Notes: generated from the letters alone by a model not told the origin. DNA of 40,906 nt from Chitinophagaceae bacterium (GCA_947488765.1 CANLAE010000017.1:1-40906), one strand, 5' to 3'; shown: positions 8,449 through 16,978, numbered from the stretch's first letter. Translations and numbers: made by a program.

Positions 8449-8545
8449 GGCAGGGGGATTGCAGCAAAGTAGCCCGCAGCTTCGCGAGGACTACTTGCGG
8501 AAAGCCCCAAATGCAGTTGGGTAAAGCGTTGCAGCCGATTGCCAC
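8449..8545 (+). repeat. Dispersed palindromic intergenic element, copy B
   Basis: The element begins GGCAGGGGGATTGCAGC and ends GTTGCAGCCGATTGCC, giving imperfect terminal inverted repeats. An internal stem pairs GCAAAGTAG (about 8463-8471) with CTACTTGC (about 8491-8498). Its 3' part (8501-8545) is the inverted counterpart of 7958-8003. It lies 22 bp after the 3' end of mpl. Confidence 0.5.
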
Positions 8546-8567
8546 AAAAAGTAAAAAAGTAATTTAT

Positions 8568-9926
8568 TTATTTAGTAATACTTTCTGCAAAAGATATCAT
8601 ATCCAATCCATCGTAATTACCACTGCTCATTAATACTAAATTGGCGTTGGAATAATTTTGTTCTTGCATGAATTGCCACAAAGTTTCTTTATCATTTAAC
8701 ACCGCCAATCCTGCTTTATTAAAACCTGCAATTACTTTTTCTTTTGGCAAATCGGGCATACGTTTTAATTCCAATGCATGCCTGGAATAAAATACAACTG
8801 CCACATCGGCTTTGTCTAAAGCACCATTGTATTCGTTCATAAAATTTTCATTCAAACTGCTGAAAGTATGCAGCTCGAGAATGCCAATTAATTTGCGGGT
8901 TGGGTATTGTTGTTTTACTGCATCAATCGTGGCTTTTACTTTGCTTGGGGCATGGGCAAAATCTCGGTATACATTGGTTTCGTTGTTTGATGCCATTAAC
9001 TCTAAACGCTTCGCAGCGCCTGTAAAATCTGCTATTGCAGTTACAAACTCTGCAGCATCTATCCCGATTGACTTACATGCATAATAAGCAGCAGTAAGGT
9101 TGAGTAAATTGTGGTTGCCAAAAACATTTATAGCACCTTCATTGCCTTCGATTTGTATGGTTGTTTTGCCCTGATTAATTTGGTGAGTGGGAATAGCATA
9201 AGGCTGGTATCGGATATCTGATCTTCTGTTTTCTTCTACTAATTTTTTTAATGTTTCATCTGTTTCATTGTAAATCAACAATCCATCTTTTTCAATTTTA
9301 TTGATGAAGATGATGAACTGCTCTAAATAAAAATCGAAGGTTGGAAATACATTGATATGATCCCATGCAATGCCCGTCAGTATTGCAATGTGTGGAAATA
9401 AGAAATGAAATTTTGATTTTCTTTCAATGGCACTTGCCGGATATTCATCACCTTCGCAAACGATAACGGGAGCGTTGGTTATATTTACGGATTGATCAAA
9501 TCCTTCTAGTCTTGCACCTACTAAATAATCAAAGTCTTTATGCAATTTTTTTAGTACGTGCATGATCATGCTTGTAGTGGTTGTTTTGCCATGACTTCCG
9601 CCAACAACAATTCTTTTTTTATTCATGCTTTCCTGATAAATATATTCGGGGAAAGAGTAGATTTTTAAGCCTAGTACTTTTGCTTTTTCTAGTTCGGGAT
9701 TATCAGATTTTGCATGCATTCCTAAAATGATGGCATCAATATTAGAAGTAATTAATTCGGGTTGCCAACCAATAGTTGCGGGTAATAAATTTTCTGCTGC
9801 AAGATTTGTTTTTGCGGGTTCAAAAATTTCATCATCGGTTCCTGTAACTATATAACCTTTTCTTTTTAATGCAATTGCAAGTTGGTGCATTACACTTCCG
9901 CCTATTGAAATAAAATGTACTTTCAT
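8568..9926 (-). CDS. mpl: UDP-N-acetylmuramate:L-alanyl-gamma-D-glutamyl-meso-diaminopimelate ligase (murein peptide ligase)
   Basis: Mpl joins recycled tripeptide (L-Ala-D-Glu-meso-DAP) to UDP-MurNAc in cytoplasmic peptidoglycan recycling. The 452 residues equal the usual Mpl length. The N-terminal Rossmann start KVHFISIGGSVMHQLAIAL matches the MurC/Mpl type, and the ATP loop is GGSHGKTTTT (109-118). CEGDEYPAS, LTGIAWDHINVFPTF, NHNLLN and RDFAHAPSKVKATI are further Mur-ligase blocks; the DFAHAP segment and the SFSSLN-like HTFSSLN segment are typical of Mpl rather than MurC. It is a single gene on the minus strand, divergent from the small lipoprotein gene at 10087. No promoter of the local consensus is obvious upstream. 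Confidence 0.92.
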   Translation of the reverse strand: MKVHFISIGGSVMHQLAIALKRKGYIVTGTDDEIFEPAKTNLAAENLLPATIGWQPELITSNIDAIILGMHAKSDNPELEKAKVLGLKIYSFPEYIYQESMNKKRIVVGGSHGKTTTTSMIMHVLKKLHKDFDYLVGARLEGFDQSVNITNAPVIVCEGDEYPASAIERKSKFHFLFPHIAILTGIAWDHINVFPTFDFYLEQFIIFINKIEKDGLLIYNETDETLKKLVEENRRSDIRYQPYAIPTHQINQGKTTIQIEGNEGAINVFGNHNLLNLTAAYYACKSIGIDAAEFVTAIADFTGAAKRLELMASNNETNVYRDFAHAPSKVKATIDAVKQQYPTRKLIGILELHTFSSLNENFMNEYNGALDKADVAVVFYSRHALELKRMPDLPKEKVIAGFNKAGLAVLNDKETLWQFMQEQNYSNANLVLMSSGNYDGLDMISFAESITK

Positions 9927-10086
9927 TGTGTTAAGAATATTAAAAAATTAATTTGTAAATTATTTATGCTGTTAATTCCACAATGTAATGATAATGAAGG
10001 AAAAGTTAATTGTAATATCGTTTTTAAATTTTCAGTATCTTCATTTTTTAAAACTGAGATTTATTTAGGAAATAAAAAATATTTTT

Positions 10087-10200
10087 ATGAAAAAAATTAT
10101 TTTGAAAATTGTTTTTATTGCATTTGTTGCAATAGCTTTTACATCATGTGCAAGCCGCAAAGGTTGCCCCACGACTAATCCACGTTACTTTACAAGTTAA
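10087..10200 (+). CDS. Small lipoprotein (37 residues)
   Basis: An ATG at 10087 opens a 37-residue frame: a lysine-rich start (MKKIILK), a hydrophobic stretch (IVFIAFVAIAF) and a lipobox FTSC with Cys21, then a short mature tail ASRKGCPTTNPRYFTS. Signal peptidase II processing would leave a lipid-anchored peptide of only 17 residues with a second cysteine. It ends 9 bp before ytxJ on the same strand, so the two are probably co-transcribed. I recall similar tails (RKGCP.TNPRYF) in other Bacteroidota, but I cannot check this. Function unknown. It is shorter than most gene finders accept. Confidence 0.7.
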   Translation: MKKIILKIVFIAFVAIAFTSCASRKGCPTTNPRYFTS

Positions 10201-10209
10201 TTTTAATAA

Positions 10210-10548
10210 ATGAATTGGAATCAATTGATAAGTATGGATCAATTGACTGAAATAAAAATCAAGTCAATAGAAAAGCCACAACTTATTTTTAAACACAGTA
10301 CTCGTTGTAGCATCAGCATTATGGCACTCAATCGTTTTGAACGTGGGGAAGCTGCATCAAATGTTGATTTTTATTTGCTAGACTTATTGTCTTTCAGAAA
10401 TATTTCTAATGAAATCGCAGATCAATTTAATGTACACCATCAATCACCACAAATTTTATTGATACACAAGGGTGAATGTATTTTTGATGAAAGTCACAAT
10501 GCAATTGCTATGGATGAAGTTGCTGAGCAAGTAGCTTTGTTGGCTTAA
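10210..10548 (+). CDS. ytxJ: Bacillithiol system redox-active protein YtxJ
   Basis: The 112-residue protein fits the YtxJ family of thioredoxin-fold proteins linked to bacillithiol: LIFKHSTRCSISIMALNRFE carries the single redox cysteine in place of the CxxC of thioredoxin, followed by DLLSFRNISNEIADQFNVHHQSPQ with the cis-Pro-like SPQ turn. It is thought to act as a monothiol bacilliredoxin in the cytoplasm, removing bacillithiol from proteins; Bacteroidota commonly make bacillithiol. Start ATG 10210 lies 9 bp after the small lipoprotein stop. It converges on the thiolase gene with 12 bp between the stops. Confidence 0.88.
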   Translation: MNWNQLISMDQLTEIKIKSIEKPQLIFKHSTRCSISIMALNRFERGEAASNVDFYLLDLLSFRNISNEIADQFNVHHQSPQILLIHKGECIFDESHNAIAMDEVAEQVALLA

Positions 10549-10560
10549 TTTTCTTAATCC

Positions 10561-11742
10561 TTATACACTTTTAATCACCATTGCACTGGCACCGCCACCG
10601 CCATTACAAATTCCAGCTGCACCAATATTTGCATTATTTTGTTTTAGCACATTAATAAGTGTGACAATGATTCTTGCGCCACTGCAACCCAATGGGTGAC
10701 CCAATGCAACAGCACCACCGTTTACATTCACTTTTGCAACATCAAGATTCATTTGCTGACAGTTTACCAAACCTACAACGCTGAAGGCTTCATTCAATTC
10801 GAAATAATGAACATCTTCCATTTTCAATCCGGCTTTCGCAACTGCTTTTGGTACAGCTAAAGATGGAGTAGTGGTAAATAATTCTGGAGCTTGTTCGGCA
10901 TCCGCATAAGATAATAAAACAGCAATCGGTTTGATGCCCAATGCATCTGCTTTTTCTTTGCTCATTAATACCAATGCAGCAGCGCCATCATTCATGGTAC
11001 TTGCATTGGCTGCGGTAACAGTTCCTTCTTTGCTGAAAGCGCTTCTGAGTTCAGGAATTTTATCAAATTTTACATTAAAAGGTTCTTCGTCTTTATCAAT
11101 AACGATGGTTCCTTTTTTGGTTGTTATTTCTACAGGAATAATTTCGTTAGCAAACTTTCCATCTTTCCAGGCTGACTGACTTCTTTGGTAACTTTCAATG
11201 GCAAATGCATCTTGTTCTGCTCTGTTGATATTGTATTTCACAGCGCAAGCATCAGCAAAATTACCCATTGCTCCGTTGAAATAAACATCCGTTAATCCAT
11301 CTTTTGCCAAACCATCAATCATACTTACATCACCGTATTTATTGCCCCAACGCATGTTTGGACTATAAAACGGAACATTGCTCATACTTTCCATTCCGCC
11401 TGCCACTACAATATCTGCATCGCCTAATAAAATACTTTGTGCACCTTGTGCAATCGCTTTCATACCACTTGCACAAACTTTGTTGATGGTAGTGCAAATT
11501 ACATTATCGGGTAATCCAGCAAATTTAGCTGCTTGTCTTGCAGGGGCCTGACCTAGATTGGCTTGAATAACACTGCCCATCAATACTTCATCAATTTGAG
11601 AAGGTTGTAATCCAGCTTTTTCAACAGCACCTTTGATGGCAATTGCCCCTAATTTAGTTGCAGATAAATCTTTTAAAACTCCACCAAAAGATCCGATAGG
11701 TGTACGAACGGCACTTACAATATATACAGTTTTAGAACTCAT
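10561..11742 (-). CDS. Acetyl-CoA C-acetyltransferase (thiolase)
   Basis: The 393 residues match the biosynthetic/degradative thiolase length. Catalytic residues are visible: Cys90 in TINKVCASGMKA, His349 in GGAVALGHPLGCSGARI and Cys379 in GICNGGGGASAMV; NEAFSV is also present. It should condense two acetyl-CoA to acetoacetyl-CoA or cleave 3-ketoacyl-CoA in the cytoplasm; chain-length preference cannot be read from the sequence. The start is the ATG at 11742 (MSSKTVYIVSAVRTP). A longer reading from a TTG at 11763 is rejected because that codon sits inside a good -7 promoter element (11761-11768). No partner beta-oxidation genes are adjacent. Confidence 0.94.
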   Translation of the reverse strand: MSSKTVYIVSAVRTPIGSFGGVLKDLSATKLGAIAIKGAVEKAGLQPSQIDEVLMGSVIQANLGQAPARQAAKFAGLPDNVICTTINKVCASGMKAIAQGAQSILLGDADIVVAGGMESMSNVPFYSPNMRWGNKYGDVSMIDGLAKDGLTDVYFNGAMGNFADACAVKYNINRAEQDAFAIESYQRSQSAWKDGKFANEIIPVEITTKKGTIVIDKDEEPFNVKFDKIPELRSAFSKEGTVTAANASTMNDGAAALVLMSKEKADALGIKPIAVLLSYADAEQAPELFTTTPSLAVPKAVAKAGLKMEDVHYFELNEAFSVVGLVNCQQMNLDVAKVNVNGGAVALGHPLGCSGARIIVTLINVLKQNNANIGAAGICNGGGGASAMVIKSV

Positions 11743-11760
11743 AAAATTTGGTTTGAATGG

Positions 11761-11768
11761 CAAAGATA
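11761..11768 (-). promoter_or_regulatory. -7 promoter element of the thiolase gene
   Basis: The minus strand reads TATCTTTG, a perfect match to the Bacteroidota -7 consensus TAnnTTTG, 18 bases before the ATG at 11742. A -33 element is only approximate (ATTG about 20 bases upstream). Confidence 0.55.
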
Positions 11769-11837
11769 AATTATCAATACTAACAATCGTTAGGTAATTT
11801 GAAATAATTAATTCAACGAATTTTTATTGGAATAAAA

Positions 11838-12140
11838 TTAATACCAAACTTTTAATGCAAAAACCAATAAAGCGTATAAAATGGTTGTAAAAAAAATTCC
11901 TTTTGCAGTTTTATCGATATGGTTGTTGATATAAATTGTAAAGATGATTGCATTTGCCAATAATGAAAAACTGACCATGCTTGTGATTAATCTTTTTTCC
12001 ATTCCTAAGTATTGAATGAATTGGAATGGGTTTAAAATACTGAAACGATAAAAGTAAAAGCCAACCATACCCAATAGGGGAGTGAACAAACCTAAAATTA
12101 AACCAAAAACAAGATTGTCTTTTTTAAAGAATTTAAACAT
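11838..12140 (-). CDS. Small integral membrane protein, function unknown
   Basis: The 100-residue protein has a short charged N-terminus (MFKFFKKDN) and three predicted membrane segments (about residues 10-30, 52-72 and 80-97). No catalytic motif is visible and I do not recognise the family. It lies 41 bp downstream of surE on the same strand and may be co-transcribed with it. The composition (Phe, Leu, Ile, Lys) is typical of a genuine small Bacteroidota membrane protein. Confidence 0.7.
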   Translation of the reverse strand: MFKFFKKDNLVFGLILGLFTPLLGMVGFYFYRFSILNPFQFIQYLGMEKRLITSMVSFSLLANAIIFTIYINNHIDKTAKGIFFTTILYALLVFALKVWY

Positions 12141-12181
12141 AAAATTTATTGTTTTCTTTGAATTTTAAAATAAGAAGGAAC

Positions 12182-12967
12182 TTATAATTTCCATTTTTCC
12201 AATTGTTCTTTCATTGCATAATTGGTTAGGTCAAACTGAACCGGAACAACGCTTACGTAATTATTTTTTAAAGCCCATACATCTGTATCTTTTCCTTTAT
12301 CAAAATTTACAAATTCACCAGTTAGCCAATAATACATTTTACCGGTAGGGTCTTTTCTTTCAATAAAATCTTCCTCATATTTTGCATAAGCTTGTCGGCA
12401 AATTTTGATTCCTTTAATCAGGCTTTCCGGAATTGCAGGAATATTTACATTAAGCAACAAATGTTTGTTATGTTTTTTGCTCAGCATCATGATTGCAATT
12501 TTTCGTACAATCGTTTTTGAAGCACTGAAATCAGCCTCCACACTGTAATCTAGTAAGCTGAAACCTGCGCTGGGTATGCTTTCTATGCTTGCTTCCATTG
12601 CAGCACTCATTGTGCCGCTGTAAATTACATTGATGCTATGATTTGCACCATGGTTTACGCCACTTAAACAGATATCCGGTTTTCTGTGCAGCACTTTGTC
12701 AACTGCCAATTTCACACAATCAACGGGTGTTCCATTGCATGTATATGCTTCAACGCCTTCTATAAAATTTACTTTTTGCAATCTTAATGGGTAGCCAATT
12801 GTAATAGCATGTCCCATACCGCTTTGAGGTTTGTCTGGAGCAACGACTACCACACGGCCTAAATCTTTTACAGCCTCTGTTAATGCTTTAATACCAGGTG
12901 CATGTATACTATCATCATTTGTTATTAATATAATTGGTTCTTCTTTTTTTTGCTTTGTTTTTGCCAT
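12182..12967 (-). CDS. surE: 5'/3'-nucleotidase SurE
   Basis: SurE is a metal-dependent nucleoside monophosphate phosphatase of the cytoplasm. The 261 residues match the family. The metal-binding NDD (17-19) occurs in ILITNDDSIHAPGIKAL; later blocks are VVVAPDKPQSGMGHAITI, YTCNGTPVDCVKLAV, SGVNHGANHSINVIYSGTM (second metal ligand Asn and substrate contacts) and AAMEASI.SIPSAGFSL. The N-terminus has a lysine-rich extension (MAKTKQKKEE) before the first strand. It lies upstream of the small membrane protein gene on the same strand; the next gene upstream, the acetyltransferase, ends 89 bp away. Confidence 0.95.
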   Translation of the reverse strand: MAKTKQKKEEPIILITNDDSIHAPGIKALTEAVKDLGRVVVVAPDKPQSGMGHAITIGYPLRLQKVNFIEGVEAYTCNGTPVDCVKLAVDKVLHRKPDICLSGVNHGANHSINVIYSGTMSAAMEASIESIPSAGFSLLDYSVEADFSASKTIVRKIAIMMLSKKHNKHLLLNVNIPAIPESLIKGIKICRQAYAKYEEDFIERKDPTGKMYYWLTGEFVNFDKGKDTDVWALKNNYVSVVPVQFDLTNYAMKEQLEKWKL

Positions 12968-13056
12968 AGCTGCAAGTTAAGGAAGTAGGGTTGATTGAAG
13001 ATGAAATCATGATTACAAAAATCATAATTTTTGAAATTGACATTTTGTGATTGTGG

Positions 13057-13563
13057 TTAATGTATTTCTAAACCCATCACGTAATCATTCATAAAATATC
13101 CATTGCCAATATTAAAATCGGCTTCGTATAAAATGGCGAATCCCATTTTTTCATAAAAAAATTTTGCATCATTGAATCTGTTTACCTGAAGCTGCAATTG
13201 CTTTGCAACGTTTTGTTTGCAATATTCAACCGCTGTTTCAATCAGTAATTTCCCAATTCCTTTTTTTTGTGCAGTTGGCAGTACATATAATTTGTGCAGT
13301 TTGAAAATGCCCTCTTTTTTTTCATCACAAACAGAAGTAAATCCAAGCACAGAAATTTCTTCCTGATTTGTTTCACAAGCCAGATAAAACTGATGACCTT
13401 CCTGTATTTGTTTTTGTAATGATTCATTGCTATACATCATTTCCATCATGTAGGATAATTGACCTTCTGATAAAAAATGATAAGTAGCAGCCCAAGTAAT
13501 TGCAGCAATATTTTGTATTGTTGGAATGTCGTTTATGCTTGCTTGTTTAATGAATACTGACAT
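13057..13563 (-). CDS. GNAT-family N-acetyltransferase
   Basis: The 168-residue protein has the GNAT fold signature: N-terminal IKQASINDIPTIQNIAAITW, a beta-4 segment YLACETNQEE..VLGFTSV, and the acetyl-CoA binding motif A with LHKLYVLPTAQKKGIGKLLI (Q/RxxGxG/A), then NRFNDAKFFYEKMGFAI. It should transfer acetyl from acetyl-CoA to an amine of unknown identity. I chose the ATG at 13563 (MSVFIKQ), which overlaps the end of the upstream phosphatase gene by 17 bp; an in-frame ATG at 13584 would add a lysine-rich extension (MKLKRKK) translated from the phosphatase tail and is less likely. The overlap suggests translational coupling. Confidence 0.85.
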   Translation of the reverse strand: MSVFIKQASINDIPTIQNIAAITWAATYHFLSEGQLSYMMEMMYSNESLQKQIQEGHQFYLACETNQEEISVLGFTSVCDEKKEGIFKLHKLYVLPTAQKKGIGKLLIETAVEYCKQNVAKQLQLQVNRFNDAKFFYEKMGFAILYEADFNIGNGYFMNDYVMGLEIH

Positions 13564-14176
13564 CTTTTTTCTTTTTAGTTTCAAACATTTTTTTATACAA
13601 CCATTGGCTCAAATAAGCACTGCCTGTTCCAATTGCTGCACCAACCAAAACATCGGTAGGATAGTGTTCTCCCAAATACATTCGTGAATAACCAACACTT
13701 GTTGCCCATGCATAAGCAGGAACAATGACATACCATTTTTTGAAATGAATACTCAAAGATGCAGCAGTGGTAAATGCTGTAGAGGTATGACCTGAAGGAA
13801 AAGAAGCATCATTTTCAATTTGATAAGGATGAATTTGTAAAGGATATTTTTGGTAAGGTCTTTCTCTGTTGATGCTGTATTTTAAACCTTGTGTAATGGC
13901 AGTATTGATCACTAATGCACCTACACTTCTCCAGCCTTTGGCTTGCATACTTTTATCTTTTTGCAAATAGCCAATTGTAAGTATACTCAGCGGAGATGCA
14001 ATAGCAACAGGATATACAGAGGATGAAGCCCCTTTCCAAAAGGTTGAATTAGGTTGGCTTGGATTGATATTTTCTAATAAATTAATTTCCCAGTTTTGTG
14101 CATTGGAATGAATAAAAAAACAAAAGCATCCCGTTGTGAGAAGGATGCTTTTAAAGAATTGTGCAAATATTTTCAT
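13547..14176 (-). CDS. PAP2-family phosphatase, exported
   Basis: The 209 residues include a signal peptide (cleavage near SNAQ, residue 26). All three PAP2 motifs are present: KYSINRERP (99-107, the KxxxxxxRP motif), SFPSGH (125-130) and SRMYLGEHYPTD (164-175, SRxxxxxHxxxD). The family removes phosphate from lipid phosphates such as undecaprenyl diphosphate or phosphatidic acid, with the active site facing the periplasm. The gene lies 73 bp downstream of valS on the same strand and overlaps the acetyltransferase gene. Its signal-peptide codons contain a perfect 10-bp inverted repeat followed by a T-run (see the terminator entry), so expression may depend on read-through. Confidence 0.9.
   Translation of the reverse strand: MKIFAQFFKSILLTTGCFCFFIHSNAQNWEINLLENINPSQPNSTFWKGASSSVYPVAIASPLSILTIGYLQKDKSMQAKGWRSVGALVINTAITQGLKYSINRERPYQKYPLQIHPYQIENDASFPSGHTSTAFTTAASLSIHFKKWYVIVPAYAWATSVGYSRMYLGEHYPTDVLVGAAIGTGSAYLSQWLYKKMFETKKKKDVSIH
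14110..14152 (-). terminator. Intrinsic-terminator-like hairpin inside the phosphatase signal-peptide codons
   Basis: On the minus strand AAAAGCATCC (14152-14143) pairs perfectly with GGATGCTTTT (14131-14122) around an 11-base loop, followed at once by G and a run of T (GTTTTTTTATT). It starts about 98 bp after the valS stop and 25 bp inside the phosphatase gene. Its shape is that of a valS terminator, yet it is coding. This is seen directly; a role in termination is inferred. Confidence 0.5.
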
Positions 14177-14249
14177 GGTAATTTTTTCGTTGACTTAAAC
14201 TTAATAAACTCAATGAACTTTTAAACTAACTAAACTATCAAACTTTGAT

Positions 14250-16910
14250 TTATAAATTAGCCAAGGATTCTTTTATTGTTTTTATTCTTGCTTCGGCATC
14301 AGCTTTTTTCTTTTCTTCTGCAGCAATTACTTCCGGTTTTGCATTTGCTACAAATCTTTCGTTGCCCAATTTTTTCATTACACTTTCAAGAAAACCATTT
14401 TGATAAGCCAAATCTTTAACCAGATTTTCTTTTAAAGCAACGACATCAATTTCACGTTCTGATTCTATAAAAAATTTTTCTTGTTCAATTGCAACAACGA
14501 TAGTATCTGCAACAGTATTTTCTGTAAAATAAATATTTGCAATATTCACTTGCTTCTTCAAAATAGATTCAATGGCAGAATAGTTTTCTTTTTCAGCTGT
14601 TTGGATATGCAATTGAATAATATCTTTTAGCTTAATCTGATTTTTGATTCTTGCTTCTCTCAAACTTGTAATTACTTGTTTTAGCAATTCACCACGATTG
14701 GTTAAATCAACATTCACTTTCTCAATATTCATTTGCATTTGCTTCACACACAGATCATCGTTTCTGTCTTTTAATTGATGATAAATTTCTTCTGTAATAA
14801 TTGGCATGAATGGATGCAACAACAATAAAAGTTCATCAAAAAACTGAACTGTTTGTTCGTAAATAGCAGCATCAATTGGTTGTTCAAAACCAGGCTTAAC
14901 CCACTCCAAATACCAACTGCAGAAATCATCCCATATTAAAGAGTAGATTGTTTTCAAAGCTTCGCTTAAACGAAATTGCTTCATTAAATTATCTACTTCA
15001 AGTTTTACTTCATTCAATCTGTTTGCAAACCATAAAGTTGGAAAGTCTGAGTGTCCGCTTGTTTGCATGTTATTTTGTTCAGCCTTTCTTCCTTCCCACA
15101 TTTTCACTAACTTCAATGCATTCCATAATTTATTGGTGAAATTTCTACCTTGTTCATTGGTACTTTCATCCCACAATAAATCATTTCCTGCAGGCGATGC
15201 AATCATGATTCCAAACCTTACTGCATCTGCACCATACTGATCTATCAAAGCCAGTAAATCCGGGCTGTTGCCCAAACTCTTGCTCATTTTTCTGCCTTGC
15301 TTGTCTCTTACAATACCTGTAAAATAAACTTCTTTAAAAGGTTTTTGATGCATGTACTCATGCCCCGCCATGACCATTCTTGCTACCCAGAAAAAAATAA
15401 TTTCGGGAGCAGTTACTAAAGTATTGGTGGGGTAGTAGTATTGAATGTCTTTATTGCCCGGGTTACTTAATCCTTTGAATACTTCAAATGGCCAAAGCCA
15501 GGAAGAAAACCAAGTATCCAAACAATCTTCATCTTGTGTAATGTCTTCAATTGTCAATGCAGCATTGTACTTAGATTTAAATTCTTCCAGAGCTTCTTCC
15601 TGAGATGCTGCAACAACAAAGTTTCCAGCTGCATCATACCATGCAGGGATTCTATGTCCCCACCACAATTGTCTGCTGATGCACCAGTCTTTAATATTGC
15701 TCATCCAATGGTTGTATGTGTTTCTGAATTTGGGTGGATAGAATTGAATCTCTTCATCCATCACACTTTTAAGTGCAGGTTCACTAAGCTTACTCATAGC
15801 AACCCACCATTGCAAACTCAATCTTGATTCTATGATTGCACCGGTTCTTTCACTTGTCCCAACCTGACCTTTATAGTCTTCAATTTTCTCAACAAAACCA
15901 AGTGCCTGAATATCTTCAATAATTTTTTTTCTTAAATCAAAACGATCAATTCCATTGTATGCCAAAATCTGTTGAGAAGGATTTTCGTCCATCAATTCTT
16001 CTGCGGTAAATTTTCCTTCAGCATCAATGGTATTGATACTTTTTAAATTGTGTTTTCTACCAATTTCATTGTCGTTTTTATCATGTGCAGGAGTAATTTT
16101 TAATGCACCTGTTCCAAATTCGGCATCTACATATTCATCAGCAATAATGGGTATTTTTCTGTTGATGATTGGCACAATTACTTCTTTGCCAATCCATGCA
16201 GCATAACGCTCATCTTTAGGATTTACGCAAATTGCAACATCACCTAAAATTGTTTCGGGGCGGGTAGTAGCAACCATCATGCTGCCACTGCCGTCTGTTA
16301 AAGGATATTTTACAAAATATAATTTAGAATCAATTTCTTTAAAAATAACTTCTTCATCACTCAAAGCAGTTTTGCTTACGGGATCCCAGTTTACCATTCT
16401 TTTGCCGCGGTAAATCATTCCTTTTTTATACAAATCATTGAACACCTGAATCACACTTTTATAGTAATCCTCATCCATTGTAAAAGTGGTTCTGTTCCAG
16501 TCAAGACTACAGCCTAATTTTTTTAATTGTTGTAAAATAATACCACCATATTTTTCTTTCCATTCCCATGCATAATCTAAAAATTCTTCTCTGCTTAAAG
16601 AAGATTTGGTGATACCTCTTTCACGCAACATCGCAACCACCTTAGCTTCTGTGGCAATAGATGCGTGGTCTGTTCCCGGAACCCAACATGCATTTTTGCC
16701 TTGCATTCTTGCACGGCGAATTAAAATATCTTGTATGGTATTATTCAAACAATGACCCATGTGCAAAATACCTGTAACATTAGGAGGCGGCATTACAATC
16801 GTGTAAGGTTCACGTTCGTCGGGAGTGCTGCTGAAATATCCTTTATTAAGCCAAAGGCTATACCAATATTGATCTGCTGATTGGTGATTAAAGTTTTTAT
16901 TAATTTCCAT
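14250..16910 (-). CDS. valS: Valine--tRNA ligase
   Basis: ValS charges tRNA-Val in the cytoplasm. The 886 residues match the class I enzyme. The HIGH-type motif is HMGH (50-53) in PPPNVTGILHMGHCLN; GTDHASIATEAKV follows; the editing domain carries ATTRPETILGD and DAEFGTGALKITPAHD; the second ATP motif is KMSKSLGNSPD (about residue 535). The anticodon-binding region (LWNALKL..W, DDFCSWYLEWVKPG) and a C-terminal coiled coil ending in KKKADAEARIKTIKESLANL complete the usual order. ATG 16910 is the family start. Promoter -7 element TATTTTTG lies about 60 bases upstream. Confidence 0.97.
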   Translation of the reverse strand: MEINKNFNHQSADQYWYSLWLNKGYFSSTPDEREPYTIVMPPPNVTGILHMGHCLNNTIQDILIRRARMQGKNACWVPGTDHASIATEAKVVAMLRERGITKSSLSREEFLDYAWEWKEKYGGIILQQLKKLGCSLDWNRTTFTMDEDYYKSVIQVFNDLYKKGMIYRGKRMVNWDPVSKTALSDEEVIFKEIDSKLYFVKYPLTDGSGSMMVATTRPETILGDVAICVNPKDERYAAWIGKEVIVPIINRKIPIIADEYVDAEFGTGALKITPAHDKNDNEIGRKHNLKSINTIDAEGKFTAEELMDENPSQQILAYNGIDRFDLRKKIIEDIQALGFVEKIEDYKGQVGTSERTGAIIESRLSLQWWVAMSKLSEPALKSVMDEEIQFYPPKFRNTYNHWMSNIKDWCISRQLWWGHRIPAWYDAAGNFVVAASQEEALEEFKSKYNAALTIEDITQDEDCLDTWFSSWLWPFEVFKGLSNPGNKDIQYYYPTNTLVTAPEIIFFWVARMVMAGHEYMHQKPFKEVYFTGIVRDKQGRKMSKSLGNSPDLLALIDQYGADAVRFGIMIASPAGNDLLWDESTNEQGRNFTNKLWNALKLVKMWEGRKAEQNNMQTSGHSDFPTLWFANRLNEVKLEVDNLMKQFRLSEALKTIYSLIWDDFCSWYLEWVKPGFEQPIDAAIYEQTVQFFDELLLLLHPFMPIITEEIYHQLKDRNDDLCVKQMQMNIEKVNVDLTNRGELLKQVITSLREARIKNQIKLKDIIQLHIQTAEKENYSAIESILKKQVNIANIYFTENTVADTIVVAIEQEKFFIESEREIDVVALKENLVKDLAYQNGFLESVMKKLGNERFVANAKPEVIAAEEKKKADAEARIKTIKESLANL

Positions 16911-16970
16911 ACGTATAATTTACTATCTATTTAGTTATAATAAATAGCATGTTTTGTTTTTCAGTACTCG

Positions 16971-16978
16971 CAAAAATA
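16971..16978 (-). promoter_or_regulatory. -7 promoter element of valS
   Basis: The minus strand reads TATTTTTG, a perfect TAnnTTTG match, which would give a leader of about 55 bases before the valS ATG. No good TTTG is present at the expected -33 distance. Confidence 0.45.

Larger units (their letters stand above)
7893..8567 (+). other. Non-coding intergenic region rich in repeat elements
   Basis: No convincing gene is present between madM and mpl. An open frame at 8327-8524 runs through repeat sequence and has no protein-like composition. The region holds two copies of a palindromic element in opposite orientation (7958-8060 and 8449-8545), a strong hairpin (8191-8222) and three 9-bp tandem repeats (8366-8392). 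No clear intrinsic terminator for the catabolic operon was seen. Confidence 0.6.

Noticed and set aside
8327-8524. 65-residue plus-strand open frame
   Set aside because: It crosses the 9-bp repeats and palindromic element B and has no protein-like features.
9915-10178. 87-residue plus-strand open frame beginning in mpl
   Set aside because: Its frame overlaps the small lipoprotein gene at 10087 in a different reading frame; the lipoprotein has a clear lipobox and the longer frame is low in plausibility.
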